DNA from: Acidimicrobiia bacterium
GTDB taxonomy: Bacteria > Actinomycetota > Acidimicrobiia > IMCC26256 > PALSA-555
Direction of reading: 5' to 3'
Length of the DNA stretch: 64,000 nt
Assembly: GCA_035948415.1 (NCBI GenBank)
Contig: DASZJD010000073.1
Location: forward strand, 1 to 64,000
Shown here: piece after piece, positions 45,959-54,902 of the stretch
Layout: the number at the start of each line of letters is the position of its first letter
Numbering within the stretch: the stretch's first letter is position 1
Position numbers and translations under genes: made by a program
Notes under the pieces: generated by a model
What the model was told of the DNA's origin: nothing
Seen by the model: the letters and a program-made list of their open reading frames with translations, nothing else
Database searches by the model: none

Positions 45959-46603
45959 TCAGAGCGGCGGGACGCCCGGCTGCAGCGGGCCCGCGTCGAT
46001 GCGCCCGTGCTCACAGACCGCACCCCCCGGCCACGGTGCCACCACGAACTGCACCTCGTTCGGCGGTGTCACCTCGACCTGCTGCGGTGTCGGCTCGCAG
46101 GGGCCGCTCTGGGGCTCGTCGGCCGCGGCGATCGCGCCCCAGTGCAGCACCGACGACATCTGGCCCCCGGCGGCCAGGTTCACCGTGGCCACCGGACGCG
46201 ACGTGTCGCGGACGACGTTGGTCGGCAGGGCCTGGCCGGCGGATCCGAGGAGCTGCAGGCCGACGTAGCCGATCGTCTGGCACGCCGGGCCCGCGTTCGT
46301 GAGGATCAGGCGGACGTATCGCTGCCCCGCCCCGGCGCCCACCGCGCCGAAGGAGACGTGCAGCTGGGCGGTGTGACAGCGCGCGGCCCCGGCGGGGGTC
46401 GAGGTCGTCGCGGTCGTCGACGTCGAAGCCGTCGACGCCGTCGTTCTCGGCCTCGACCGGGCCGACGATCCCCCGCTGCACGCGGTCAGCGCCACGACCC
46501 CCACCAGCACGGCCACGCGGAGCCGGACGCGGGCGGGCGCAGCGTCCGCACCCCGGTCGTCCCGCCCGGGTCGACGGATCAGGCTCGAGCGCGTGGAGCT
46601 CAC
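45959..46603 (-). CDS. DUF4232-type lipoprotein
   Basis: 214 residues: signal peptide with lipobox VALTAC (Cys42), a Ser/Thr/Ala linker (about 50-72), then a DUF4232 beta-sandwich. Marks are RCHTAQLHVSFGAVGAGAGQRY at its start, the LTNAGPACQTIGYVGLQLL strand pair with a disulfide-forming Cys, and NEVQFVVAPW near the end. The family is common among actinobacterial surface lipoproteins; its function is unknown. GTG 46603 is the start, with the upstream frame being antisense to the thioesterase gene. Confidence 0.8.
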   Translation of the reverse strand: MSSTRSSLIRRPGRDDRGADAAPARVRLRVAVLVGVVALTACSGGSSARSRPRTTASTASTSTTATTSTPAGAARCHTAQLHVSFGAVGAGAGQRYVRLILTNAGPACQTIGYVGLQLLGSAGQALPTNVVRDTSRPVATVNLAAGGQMSSVLHWGAIAAADEPQSGPCEPTPQQVEVTPPNEVQFVVAPWPGGAVCEHGRIDAGPLQPGVPPL

Positions 46604-46735
46604 CGTGCGGGCAGCATCGCACAGCCCCGGTCCCGGTCGGCGCGACCGGTCCGCCGCGATCGTCGGTGGGCGAGCCGTCGACCGTCGCCGCCACAAACCG
46701 GGGCGCCGCCCGGCCCGGCGGGCGAGACTGGGCCG

Positions 46736-47566
46736 GTGGGTGACCTCGACGTCGACACCGCGATCGAGCCGGTCGACTCGACCCGGTTCCGGGCCTCGGT
46801 CCGTCGCGACTGGGAGATCTGGGGGCCGATGGGCGGGTACGTCGCCGCCCTCGCGCTCCGGGCCGCCGGCGCGCTGACCCCCTTCGCCCGGCCGGCGAGC
46901 TTCGCCTGCCAGTACCTGCGGGTCGCCGCGTTCGAGCCCGTCGAGCTCGAGGTCACCCTCGAGCGGACCGCGCGCACAGCGTGCGCGCAGCGCGTCGCCG
47001 TCACGCAGGCTGGTCGACCGATCCTCAGCGCGCAGGTCTGGAGCGTCGCGACCGGTCCCGGGCTCGAGCACCACCAGACCCGCGCGCCGACCGTGCCCGA
47101 CCCCGAGGACCTGCTCCCGATGGAGGCGCTGGCGCCGAACACGCCGCGGCCTTACCCCTTCTGGGACAACGTGGAGTCGCGCCCGGTCGACTTCGAGCCG
47201 GTGTGGCCGCCGGCGGCGGCCCTGGCGCCGATCTGGCAGAGCTGGGCCCGGCTCCGGCCCACCGCGACGTTCGACGACCCGTGGCTCGACGCCGCCCGCT
47301 GCGTGATCCTGCTCGACGTGCAGAGCTGGCCCGCCGCGCACCGTCATCACGCCTGGCGCGACCCGCCGTTCATCGCGCCGAGCCTCGACCTCTACGTCGC
47401 CTTCCACGAGCCGGCGCGCGAGGAGCCGTGGCTCCTCGCCGACGGACACGCGCCGATCGCTGCGGACGGCCTCATCGGGTGGACGGGACGGCTGTGGTCT
47501 CGGGCGGGGCGTCTCGTCGCGTCGGGCGGCGGCCAGCTGCTGTGCCGTTCGACCGGCCCGCCCTAG
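46736..47566 (+). CDS. TesB-like acyl-CoA thioesterase
   Basis: 276 residues with two hot-dog folds. GPMGGYVAALALRAAGALTPFARPASFACQYLR is the N-terminal hot dog, RTACAQRVAVTQAGRPILSAQVW completes it, and the C-terminal half has WLDAARCVILLDVQSWPAAHRHH and PSLDLYVAFHEPAREEPWLLADG. TesB-type enzymes hydrolyse acyl-CoA thioesters in fatty-acid metabolism. The usual Asp-Gln-Thr catalytic set cannot be assigned with certainty from reading. GTG 46736. Divergent from the lipoprotein gene. Confidence 0.82.
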   Translation: MGDLDVDTAIEPVDSTRFRASVRRDWEIWGPMGGYVAALALRAAGALTPFARPASFACQYLRVAAFEPVELEVTLERTARTACAQRVAVTQAGRPILSAQVWSVATGPGLEHHQTRAPTVPDPEDLLPMEALAPNTPRPYPFWDNVESRPVDFEPVWPPAAALAPIWQSWARLRPTATFDDPWLDAARCVILLDVQSWPAAHRHHAWRDPPFIAPSLDLYVAFHEPAREEPWLLADGHAPIAADGLIGWTGRLWSRAGRLVASGGGQLLCRSTGPP

Positions 47567-47595
47567 CTGGTCTCCGCCGGGTCGCCGGGATCGAC

Positions 47596-47970
47596 TCAGT
47601 CCAAGGTGGCCCGAGCCTCGGCGAGGTTGTCGGCCGCGAACACGAGGCGCGTGCTGGTGGCGAGGTAGGCGAGGGTGACGTTGACGCCGGCGTCGCCGAG
47701 CCGCCGGCTGACGTCGCCGAGGACGCCGGGGCGGTCCTCGACGGGGACGACCGCGACCTCCTGCTCGGAGGCGATGTGGATCCCGGCCGCGGTCAGGGCG
47801 GTGAACGCGTCGGTGGCCTCCTCGACCAGGACGTGGACCTCGCCCTGCCCGCCGCCGCTCGTCACGGCGCAGAAACCCTCGATGTTGACGCCGGCCCCCC
47901 CGAGGATCTCGCCGATCCTCGCCAGCTGACCCGGCTGGTCCTCCAGGTAGACCGTGAGGTCGGTCGCCAT
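47596..47970 (-). CDS. Tandem ACT-domain protein
   Basis: 124 residues made of two ACT domains (about 3-60 and 70-124): DLTVYLEDQPGQLARIGEILGGAGVNIEGFCAV, then VAVVPVEDRPGVLGDVSRRLGDAGVNVTLAYL. ACT domains bind amino acids and regulate enzymes. Stand-alone pairs of this kind are found in many actinobacteria and may sense an amino acid. ATG 47970, with GTG 47973 just before. It converges on the thioesterase gene. Confidence 0.88.
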   Translation of the reverse strand: MATDLTVYLEDQPGQLARIGEILGGAGVNIEGFCAVTSGGGQGEVHVLVEEATDAFTALTAAGIHIASEQEVAVVPVEDRPGVLGDVSRRLGDAGVNVTLAYLATSTRLVFAADNLAEARATLD

Positions 47971-48189
47971 CACGCGCCTCCGTCCTGCGTCGCCGCTCGG
48001 CCCGAGCCACCGCCTCGCGACCGAGCGATGGCAGGTGCGAGCGCCGCGGGCGCCGGGCCCTCACCGCGATCCACGGTGCTTGGTATAGATCGGCGACGAC
48101 GGTTCGGCAATCGGTGCGGGCGGCGGCCGGGGGCCCCGGCGCGAGCCTGCTCCTCGGGTGGTCCCCGACCGGCGGCTCCGCGCCGCCGG

Positions 48190-48723
48190 CTACCCGCTCG
48201 TGTCGCCGCTGCCGTCGTGCGGGCCGTGCCCGTTCCCGTTGGAGCTCGGCGTGGTGATCGCCACCGCGATCGGCGTCGACGGGGTGGTCCCCTGGCCGGT
48301 GGCGATCAGCGTCACCTCCTGACGGGTCGTGACGCCGGCGGCGGGACAGTCGAACGGCACCGGATACGTCCCGGTCGGTGGCTGCGCGTCGGCGAGGGTG
48401 CCGCCGGCGGCCTCGAGCGAGACGCTCGCGGCGTCCCGGGTCGACCAGACGAGGACGACCCGCACCTGCTGCTGGTCACGAGCGCAGACCGCGCTGGTCG
48501 GCGAGGCGTAGAAATCGATCACCGTCGGCGCCGAGGCCGCGACGGTGGTGGTGTTCGGCGAGGAGGGCACCGTCGTGGTCGCGACGCTGCTGGTCGTCGA
48601 GCGCGCCGACCGCGGCGACGCGGTCCCGGGACCGGCGGTGAGCAGCCCGACCGTCGCACCAACGCCCAGGCCGACACCGAGGGCGCCGACGCCAATCCGC
48701 TCTATCCGCCTTCGAGCCACCAT
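48190..48723 (-). CDS. Membrane-anchored protein of unknown function with Ser/Thr linker
   Basis: 177 residues: Arg-rich start, one hydrophobic segment (about 10-35, no lipobox Cys), a Ser/Thr-rich linker (about 38-66), then an immunoglobulin-like beta domain with two Cys (AVCARD and FDCPA). A Gly/Asn/His tail ends it. The ATG at 48723 puts the hydrophobic segment in the usual place. Function unknown. Design is like the lipoproteins at 24115 and 45959. Confidence 0.68.
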   Translation of the reverse strand: MVARRRIERIGVGALGVGLGVGATVGLLTAGPGTASPRSARSTTSSVATTTVPSSPNTTTVAASAPTVIDFYASPTSAVCARDQQQVRVVLVWSTRDAASVSLEAAGGTLADAQPPTGTYPVPFDCPAAGVTTRQEVTLIATGQGTTPSTPIAVAITTPSSNGNGHGPHDGSGDTSG

Positions 48724-48891
48724 GATTCGACCGTGCCGCCCGCTCGCGCCACGACGGCGCGCGCACGGCTGCACGCCCGATCACCCTAACCACGACCGAG
48801 GCCGGGACCGAAGCGAGAGCCACCGACCCGGCGCCACGCCGATGGCGCCGGGGGCTCGGGGGACCAGGACGACCGGGCGTCGCGCCGGCGA

Positions 48892-49362
48892 TCAGCCTCC
48901 GCCCATTGCGGCGGCGGCGCGTCTCGCCAGCTCGTCCGGCGCAACGTCTTCGATGTGGGTGGCGACGCTCCACCGATGACCGAACGGGTCCTCGAACTGG
49001 CCCGACCGGTCGCCGTAGAACTGGTCGGCCATCGGACGGATGCTCGTCGCGCCGGCCGCCAACGCGCGGTCGTAGGTGGCGTCGGCGTCCTCCACGTACA
49101 CGTTGAGGCTCACGCTGGTTCCACCCACCGATCTGGGTCCGAGGATGTTCATGTCCGGGTACTCGTCCGAGAGCATGATCACCGAGTCGCCGATCGTCAG
49201 CTCGGCGTGGCCGACGCGTCCGCTCGGGTCGTCGATCCGGAGCCGTTCGTTGGCCCCGAGCACCTGTTGGTAGAACTCGATGGCCTTCGCGGCGCCGTTG
49301 ATGTACAGGGCCGGGGTGACCCGGGGGTAGTCGGAGGGAATCGGCGGCACCGAGGGGCTCAT
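48892..49362 (-). CDS. PhnB-like VOC-family protein
   Basis: 156 residues: RVTPALYINGAAKAIEFYQQVLGA opens the fold, HAELTIGDSVIMLSDEYP and VNVYVEDADATYDRALAAGA follow, and EDPFGHRWSVATHIEDV ends it. The last block is the hallmark of PhnB/YccS-type VOC proteins found in actinobacteria. Reaction unknown. GCAGGAGCAG precedes ATG 49362. Two in-frame Gly at the end are of no concern. Confidence 0.88.
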   Translation of the reverse strand: MSPSVPPIPSDYPRVTPALYINGAAKAIEFYQQVLGANERLRIDDPSGRVGHAELTIGDSVIMLSDEYPDMNILGPRSVGGTSVSLNVYVEDADATYDRALAAGATSIRPMADQFYGDRSGQFEDPFGHRWSVATHIEDVAPDELARRAAAAMGGG

Positions 49363-49426
49363 CGGCTGCTCCTGCTGGTTTGGGGACCTGGACGCGTCCC
49401 GGGGGCGAACGTGTGTTCGACAGAAC

Positions 49427-50350
49427 CTAGCGTCGGGATCCGCGGCGCCGCAACCCTGGCGTCGACGCCGGGCCGGGCTGATCCTTCGGGGCTCGGAGAC
49501 GCCACCGCCAGCCGACGCCCTGGTTGGGGTTCACCAGATGTGACAGGAGCGAGAAGCCGCGGGAGGTCTGCATCAGCAGCCGAGCGATCCAGAAGCGGAG
49601 GCGCTGCCGGGGACGGATCCGCCCGTGGTCACGCCAGTGCGTCGTGAAGTCACCGCTGAAGCCTCGGGTCTCGGTGGACGTGTAGTAGTAGGTGGCGATG
49701 GACCGTCGGCACCGGCCCGGCCCGACTGGCTCCGGGAAGCCGTGGACCGACACGTCATTGGTCTCGAACATCACGATCCGGCCCCAGGCCGGCTCGATCT
49801 GGCGCCGACCACGCTCCGGGTGGTGCGCGTGGGTGAGGGTCAGGACGCCGCCGTCGCCGGGCGCCCAATCCGGGTTCAGGTAGACGAGCACGTTGAGGCG
49901 CCGGTAGAGGCCGAGCCGGCCGTAGACGTGAAAGTCGGTGTGAGGCGCCAGGATCCCACCCGCCGCCGACAGGTGGAGACCGCCGCCCTCGAGGTACGGG
50001 TCGGGAATGAGCTTCGCGATCCCGGTGATCTGCTCGAGGAGGCCGAGGAACGGTGGCGCGTTGAGCTCGTCGATCAGCTCGCCCCACGGCGAGGGGATCG
50101 CCGCCCGGTCCTGGCACGTGCGCTTGCCGTGCTGGTAGGTGTCACCCAGATCGTTCCAATGGGGCCAGGTCAAGTCGGGGAACGACCCGAGCTCCCGTCG
50201 ATCGATGTCCAGGCAGCCGTCGAGCACGGCGTGGCGAAAGGGCGTCGCCGTCGCGAACTCGTGGGTCAGGGCGCCGACTCGGTCCCGGATCGTGTCGATC
50301 CTGAGCCCGTGCGGTCGCACCGTCTCGAGGTTCGGACCCGGGGCGATCAC
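49427..50350 (-). CDS. 2-oxoglutarate/Fe(II) oxygenase (prolyl-hydroxylase-like)
   Basis: 307 residues. Iron ligands are His and Asp in APHTDFHVYGRLG and His in DVSVHGFPEP; the Arg in CRRSIATYYYTS binds 2-oxoglutarate. LNVLVYLNPDWAPGDGGVLTL is the typical jelly-roll strand between them. Such enzymes hydroxylate proteins or small molecules. The start is uncertain: GTG 50350 or GTG 50362 agree with the fold; upstream frame sequence is not protein-like. Confidence 0.82.
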   Translation of the reverse strand: MIAPGPNLETVRPHGLRIDTIRDRVGALTHEFATATPFRHAVLDGCLDIDRRELGSFPDLTWPHWNDLGDTYQHGKRTCQDRAAIPSPWGELIDELNAPPFLGLLEQITGIAKLIPDPYLEGGGLHLSAAGGILAPHTDFHVYGRLGLYRRLNVLVYLNPDWAPGDGGVLTLTHAHHPERGRRQIEPAWGRIVMFETNDVSVHGFPEPVGPGRCRRSIATYYYTSTETRGFSGDFTTHWRDHGRIRPRQRLRFWIARLLMQTSRGFSLLSHLVNPNQGVGWRWRLRAPKDQPGPASTPGLRRRGSRR

Positions 50351-50564
50351 GCGCAAGCCCACCCGGTTGGCGCCTCCACCGGCATCTTCTCGACGTCCTG
50401 CATCCGCGGCTTGAGCAGAACCGCAGCCGACGAGCTCGCAGCGGGTCAACGTCCCGCCCGGAGGCCGGCTCCCGCCGGATGGTTCGGCCTCGGATCGGTC
50501 GCCGAGCCGCGACGGGTCGGCGCGGACCCGGACGCGCGCCGGCGTCGTCGAGACTCGCGGCCGG

Positions 50565-51677
50565 CTACCCGCGGCCCGGATCCTGCTGGAGGGTCGTGAC
50601 ACCCGTGACGCTGGCATCGGCTCGCAGCTGACCGAGCGCAGCGTTGTCGCCCTTGAGGTAGCGGTCCCAGAAGTCGACGGTGGCTCGTTGGAGCGCCACG
50701 GCCGCGGGATCGCTGCCGCCGAGGAACGGCGAGATGTGGCCGCCACCCAGGAAGGTGACGAGAAACTTCGGGGACTTGGCGCGGGCGAAGCCCTCGATGT
50801 CGAGCTGATAGGGGACGATCGGATCGGCGTTGCCGTGGAGGGTGAGCAGGGGCACCTTCAAGCCGCCGAAGTAGCGATCGGCACGATCGACGATGCCCGC
50901 GAACCCCGACATGGGGACCGCGGCCTTGATGCGCCGGTCGCTGCAACAGGCGCTGAACACGAGGCCGTACGTCGTGATGCCGCCGAGGGAATGGCCGGAC
51001 GCCCCGACACGCGTCTGGTCGACGGTGCCCCCCACCAGGTGCTCGGTCTTGTCGAGCTTCAGGACCTGGCTGATGACGAAGCTCGCGTCGGCGGGTTGGT
51101 TCTTCACGTCGGAGACACCACCGCCGAAGGTCACGCCGCCCGGCGCATTCGTGTTCGAGAGGGGGTAGTCGGGAGCCGCGACGACGTACCCGGCGGAGGC
51201 CCACTGCTTGAGGACGCCTTCGTAGAACACGCCCCGCGCCAGCACGCCGTGACTGAACAGAACCAGCGGGTAGGGCCCGTGCGAGGTGTCGACCGGTGCG
51301 TTGGCCACTGGCTTGTCGCCCGGCGTCCCGCGAGCCGGGTAGTAGATGGCCGTGAGCAGGGTGCGACTGGAAGAGCCGGGGAAGGTCCCGTTCGGAGCGG
51401 TCGCACGGCTCGGGTCGACGAAGGTCGCACTGATCATCCCGACCGCGTAGGCGCCGATCGGGACGACGCGCGGCCGGCGGATGACTCCTCCGGCCGCCGC
51501 GGGAGCCGCCGACGCGACGCTGGCCACACACAGCGTGGCCGCGAGCGCACGGGCCAGCAGCCGGCTCGTCGCGCCGCGGGGTCGGGAGCGGGCTGTCGCG
51601 CCCGCGCGACGGTTCTCGGAGCCGACATCGCCGGCCGCGATCCCTGACCGCACCCGCCCTCGTCCCCTCCCCAGCAT
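50565..51677 (-). CDS. Secreted alpha/beta hydrolase (PAF-acetylhydrolase/chlorophyllase-like)
   Basis: About 370 residues with a twin-Arg-poor, long signal region (hydrophobic LLARALAATLCVASVASA at about 40-60). Catalytic triad: Ser in GASGHSLGGIT, Asp in HGNADPIVPY and His in GGGHISPFLGG. YPLVLFSHGVLARGVFYEG is the oxyanion strand. The cysteine pair ACCSD is near the nucleophile elbow. It should hydrolyse esters or related bonds outside the cell. The start is uncertain: ATG 51677 or GTG 51707. Confidence 0.83.
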   Translation of the reverse strand: MLGRGRGRVRSGIAAGDVGSENRRAGATARSRPRGATSRLLARALAATLCVASVASAAPAAAGGVIRRPRVVPIGAYAVGMISATFVDPSRATAPNGTFPGSSSRTLLTAIYYPARGTPGDKPVANAPVDTSHGPYPLVLFSHGVLARGVFYEGVLKQWASAGYVVAAPDYPLSNTNAPGGVTFGGGVSDVKNQPADASFVISQVLKLDKTEHLVGGTVDQTRVGASGHSLGGITTYGLVFSACCSDRRIKAAVPMSGFAGIVDRADRYFGGLKVPLLTLHGNADPIVPYQLDIEGFARAKSPKFLVTFLGGGHISPFLGGSDPAAVALQRATVDFWDRYLKGDNAALGQLRADASVTGVTTLQQDPGRG

Positions 51678-51785
51678 CGAGGCGTCGCACCGCCGCTGCC
51701 GATGCACCGTAGGCGGTCCCGGCGAACCGTGGCTCGCGGCCGGCCCGCGTCCCCCGGAGCCGCGTGTCCGTTCGACCTCGGATGC

Positions 51786-52412
51786 CTACATGCGCGCCGC
51801 GAGGGTGCCGACGCCGTCGCCGGACAGGTCGTCGAGCGCGGCCTTGCGGCCCGTGATCGCGAGAACCAAGGAGACCGCCGGCCCTTGCACCTCGGGACCA
51901 CTGCCGGCGGACCAGTCCGAATCGGTTGCTCGCAGGAGCAGGCCGGCGACGCGCTTCTTGCCGCCGACGATGAGGTTGGAGCGCCGGTAGAAATCAGCGA
52001 TCCGTGTCGCCGCGCCGACGGGGTAACGGCGCGAGATCCCGAGCGGCCGACGAATGTCCTCGGCGTGGACAATCGTCTCACCGAGCCACGAATCGGTTGG
52101 CCCCGGCGGGTGCGTGGTCGCTCCAGCCTGGGCCTCGAACCGGGCCAGGGTGTCCGCGGCCGTGCCGTCCATCTGCTTGGCGATGGCCGCGTCCTGCATG
52201 GCGCTGAATCGAAACCCGGACCCGATCAGGCCGGCGAAGAACTTGGGGGCCGTGAGCTCCGACGTCGCCGTCATGTGGCCGAGGACCTCGCGCACGGACC
52301 ATCCTGCACAGAGAGACGGGGTCTCCCACTGGTGGTCGGTGAGCGGCTTGAGATCCTCGGCGAGCGCGTCGCGCTCAGCATGGATCGTCGACCACACGTC
52401 AGCGTTGGCCAT
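51786..52412 (-). CDS. Mycothiol-dependent maleylpyruvate isomerase-family protein
   Basis: 208 residues of the DinB-like four-helix group used with mycothiol (TIGR03083 type). Opening WSTIHAERDALAEDLKPLTDHQWETPSLCAGWSVREVLGHM carries the conserved metal-binding His and the WxTPSLC turn; WLGETIVHAEDIRRPLG holds the second His-rich site. It probably uses mycothiol to act on an electrophile; the substrate is unknown. The presence of such genes supports actinobacterial origin. Divergent from the methyltransferase gene. Confidence 0.87.
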   Translation of the reverse strand: MANADVWSTIHAERDALAEDLKPLTDHQWETPSLCAGWSVREVLGHMTATSELTAPKFFAGLIGSGFRFSAMQDAAIAKQMDGTAADTLARFEAQAGATTHPPGPTDSWLGETIVHAEDIRRPLGISRRYPVGAATRIADFYRRSNLIVGGKKRVAGLLLRATDSDWSAGSGPEVQGPAVSLVLAITGRKAALDDLSGDGVGTLAARM

Positions 52413-52546
52413 GTTGTCGCTCCTTCAGTCGGTGCAGTCGTTCGTGCCGCTCGGCGGCCCGGGGTCGACGCCGACCATCTCGATGTCGGCCATCGAACCG
52501 CCGACCCTCGGTCGCGTTCCCCCGAGTCCGTCACCAACAGCAATGT

Positions 52547-52559
52547 AATAATCGGCGCG
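52547..52559 (+). promoter_or_regulatory. Candidate leaderless promoter of the methyltransferase gene
   Basis: AATAAT (52547-52552) is five of six bases of the -10 consensus. Transcription would start near 52559, exactly at the GTG start codon, so the mRNA may lack a leader, common in actinobacteria. The -35 is poor. Confidence 0.35.
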
Positions 52560-53353
52560 TGCCCACGCCGGACCATGACGACGTCGTCCGCCGATCGTTC
52601 GAGCGTCAGGTGTCCCTGTTCGCCGGTGACGACTCGCCCTTCGCCCGTCGCCCCGCGTCGACGCTGGCCTGGCTGGAACCGTTGCACGCGGACATGATCG
52701 TGCTGGACGTCGCCTGTGGTGCTGCGCACGCGGCCGAGACTGCGGCTCCTCACGTCCGCCAAGTCGTCGGCGTCGACCTGACGCCGGCGCTGCTCCGGGT
52801 CGGTGCTGACCGGCTCCAGGGGGCTGGCATCGCGAACGTGCTGCTCCAGGAGGGCAACGCCGCTGCCCTTCCCTTCGTCGACGCCTCCTTCGATCTGGTG
52901 ATGTGCCGCGGGGCGCTGCATCACTTCCCGGACCCCACGCCGCCGGTGGCGGAGATGGCGAGGGTGTGCCGTCCGGGCGGGCGCGTCGTCGTGTCGGACA
53001 TGATCGCCCCGAGCACCGCGGTGCGTGGCGCATTCGACGATCTCCACCGGCTCATCGACCCGTCGCACGTGAGCGCGCTGGTTGAGGAGGAGGTCGCCGA
53101 TCTGATCCGGCGAACGGTCGGCCCGCTGACCTACGCCGAGACTTCGGTCGTGGCGACCCTGCCGATCGACGTCATGTTGACCGAATCCTCGGATCGGGCG
53201 GCGACGATGGCCGCCCTGCACCGGGACATCGGTGGCGGCGGCGCGACCGGGTTCGACCCGACCCAGCAGGACGAGCAGATCCTCGTGTCGTTCACGAACA
53301 CGGTCGTCCACGCCGCTCGCGCCGCGGAGCCGTCGCCGGCAACGCCCGCGTAG
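52559..53353 (+). CDS. Class I SAM-dependent methyltransferase
   Basis: 264 residues. Motif I MIVLDVACGAAHAAET (SAM-binding Gly loop), the acidic end VVGVDLTPALL, FVDASFDLVMCRGALHHFPDP (motif IV-like) and GGRVVVSDMIAP. UbiE/COQ5-like group; substrate unknown. GTG 52559 gives a full N-terminal cap (FERQVSLFAGDDSPFARRP). Confidence 0.88.
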   Translation: MPTPDHDDVVRRSFERQVSLFAGDDSPFARRPASTLAWLEPLHADMIVLDVACGAAHAAETAAPHVRQVVGVDLTPALLRVGADRLQGAGIANVLLQEGNAAALPFVDASFDLVMCRGALHHFPDPTPPVAEMARVCRPGGRVVVSDMIAPSTAVRGAFDDLHRLIDPSHVSALVEEEVADLIRRTVGPLTYAETSVVATLPIDVMLTESSDRAATMAALHRDIGGGGATGFDPTQQDEQILVSFTNTVVHAARAAEPSPATPA

Positions 53354-53447
53354 CCGGCGCGCCCGCCCTCCCGCCGCGTCTCGGGCCGTCGGGAAACGGA
53401 CCGCGGTGGGGCGCGCGCGTCGCCGTCGGGAGGATGTGGGTGTGGGC

Positions 53448-53738
53448 CTACAACGACCCGGTGAGCCGGTCGCTCTCAGCCTCGCTGAAGGCCCGCAGCG
53501 TCTGCGTCGAGAGGTTCCCCCGCGAGCCGATCTGGAGCGCGAACTTCGCCATCGTCTCGTCGTCCGGAGCATCGAGGAGCAGCACGACGTCGTACTTCCC
53601 CATCGTGAGGTACCCGTCGAGCCACGTAATGCCGAGCGCCTTGGCCGTCTCCTTGGCCGCGGCCCGACGCTGGGGGATGTCCTTCGCGGCCTGGATACCC
53701 TGCTGGGTCATCTTCGCGAGCACCACGTAGGTCGGCAT
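53448..53738 (-). CDS. GYD-domain protein
   Basis: 96 residues: PTYVVLAKMTQQGIQAAKDIP and YLTMGKYDVVLLLDAPDDETMAKFAL are the two halves of the ferredoxin-like GYD fold (the naming motif reads GKYD here). Small oligomeric proteins of unknown function. A strong GGAGGGAG precedes ATG 53738. Confidence 0.88.
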   Translation of the reverse strand: MPTYVVLAKMTQQGIQAAKDIPQRRAAAKETAKALGITWLDGYLTMGKYDVVLLLDAPDDETMAKFALQIGSRGNLSTQTLRAFSEAESDRLTGSL

Positions 53739-53862
53739 CGCTCCCTCCTGATCGGGTGGTTCCGTCGGCCGCATCGTAGGTGCACCCAACTCGGTGCCTC
53801 AGCGGCCCGACGTCGCGCCCGCTCGAGGAACGGCGAGGCCGGTCCGACCCCGGCGGGACGAC

Positions 53863-54771
53863 TCAGGGCGAACTCGGGGCGGCGGCCGTGGCCAGGTCGT
53901 GCGGGCCCGATGGGAGATAGCCGCCGGCGCCGCGGATGGCCGCACCCCAGGGCAGGAGCATCCCCACGAGGGTGTCGAAGCCCTCGCCGAGGGACTCGAG
54001 GATGGGTCGGCACTGGCGATCGGTGGCCTGCTCGATGCCCTCGCGCGCCGTCCGTCCGGCCTCGGTCAGGGCGCCCCCGGCCAGCAGCCCCAGCTCGACG
54101 AGCGCGCCCTCGGCGTCGTCGAGCTCGGTGTCGGTCCACGCCCGTGTGCGGACGTAGGAGCGCGTGGGCAGCCCCCAGTACAGCTCGGTCAGCAGGCCGA
54201 TCTCGGCCGCGTGGAAGCCGGCCGCGGTCCACGCCGCCGTGTGCGCGTCCCCTCGGTACTCCCGCAGACGGTCGGCGAGCCGCCAGAGGTCTCCCATCGG
54301 GGTTCCCGGCAGGCCCAGGGACAGCAGCCCGGCGTAGAGGGGCCGTCCCTCGGGGGGCAGCCGCTCGTTCGCCCGCGCCAGCAGTGCGGTCGCTTCCTCG
54401 ATTCCCTCGGGGCGCTCACCGAGGACGCGGACCAGCTGACCGGTGGCCCCCGCGGTGCGGACGGCGCCGATCGTCGCCGCATCGGTCAGGGACCACCCGT
54501 GGGTGACCGCGGGCACCACCGCCGCCGGGTTGAACACTGCGAAGGCGGCCGCGATCAGCTCCCCGGATACCTGTCCCATGACCGAGCCTCGGCTGCAGAA
54601 GTACGCCGGACCGTCGGGCAGCGCGACGTCACCAGCCCGGCCCGGGCTGGCCCCGAAGCCGAGCGCCGCGTATCCCGCGTGGCACTCGGGAGAGAAGTAC
54701 ACCTGCCCCGCGACCGGCTCGAGCGCGGCGGCCAGAGCCCGGGCCCGGACGCTGACCTGAACGTCTCGCAT
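53863..54771 (-). CDS. SCO6745-type protein
   Basis: 302 residues. Typical opening SVRARALAAALEPVAGQVYFSPECHAGYAALGF, GEVIAAAFAVFNPAAV-like middle (ISAAAFAVFNP region) and the C-terminal winged-helix-like segment around TDTELDDAEGALVELGLL. It is an actinobacterial family with a C-terminal HTH fold; the role is unknown. ATG 54771 is the only good start. It stands alone, divergent from pabB. Confidence 0.75.
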   Translation of the reverse strand: MRDVQVSVRARALAAALEPVAGQVYFSPECHAGYAALGFGASPGRAGDVALPDGPAYFCSRGSVMGQVSGELIAAAFAVFNPAAVVPAVTHGWSLTDAATIGAVRTAGATGQLVRVLGERPEGIEEATALLARANERLPPEGRPLYAGLLSLGLPGTPMGDLWRLADRLREYRGDAHTAAWTAAGFHAAEIGLLTELYWGLPTRSYVRTRAWTDTELDDAEGALVELGLLAGGALTEAGRTAREGIEQATDRQCRPILESLGEGFDTLVGMLLPWGAAIRGAGGYLPSGPHDLATAAAPSSP

Positions 54772-54902
54772 CGCCGGTCATCGTATGCCGCCCCCGCGAC
54801 GGGGCGACGGCCCGCGACGCGACGTTCAGCAGTGACCCCGATCACCAGGCGAGCGAAATGGAGCCTGGTCCGAGCTCCACGTCCGCCTAGCGTGCGGCAC
54901 TG

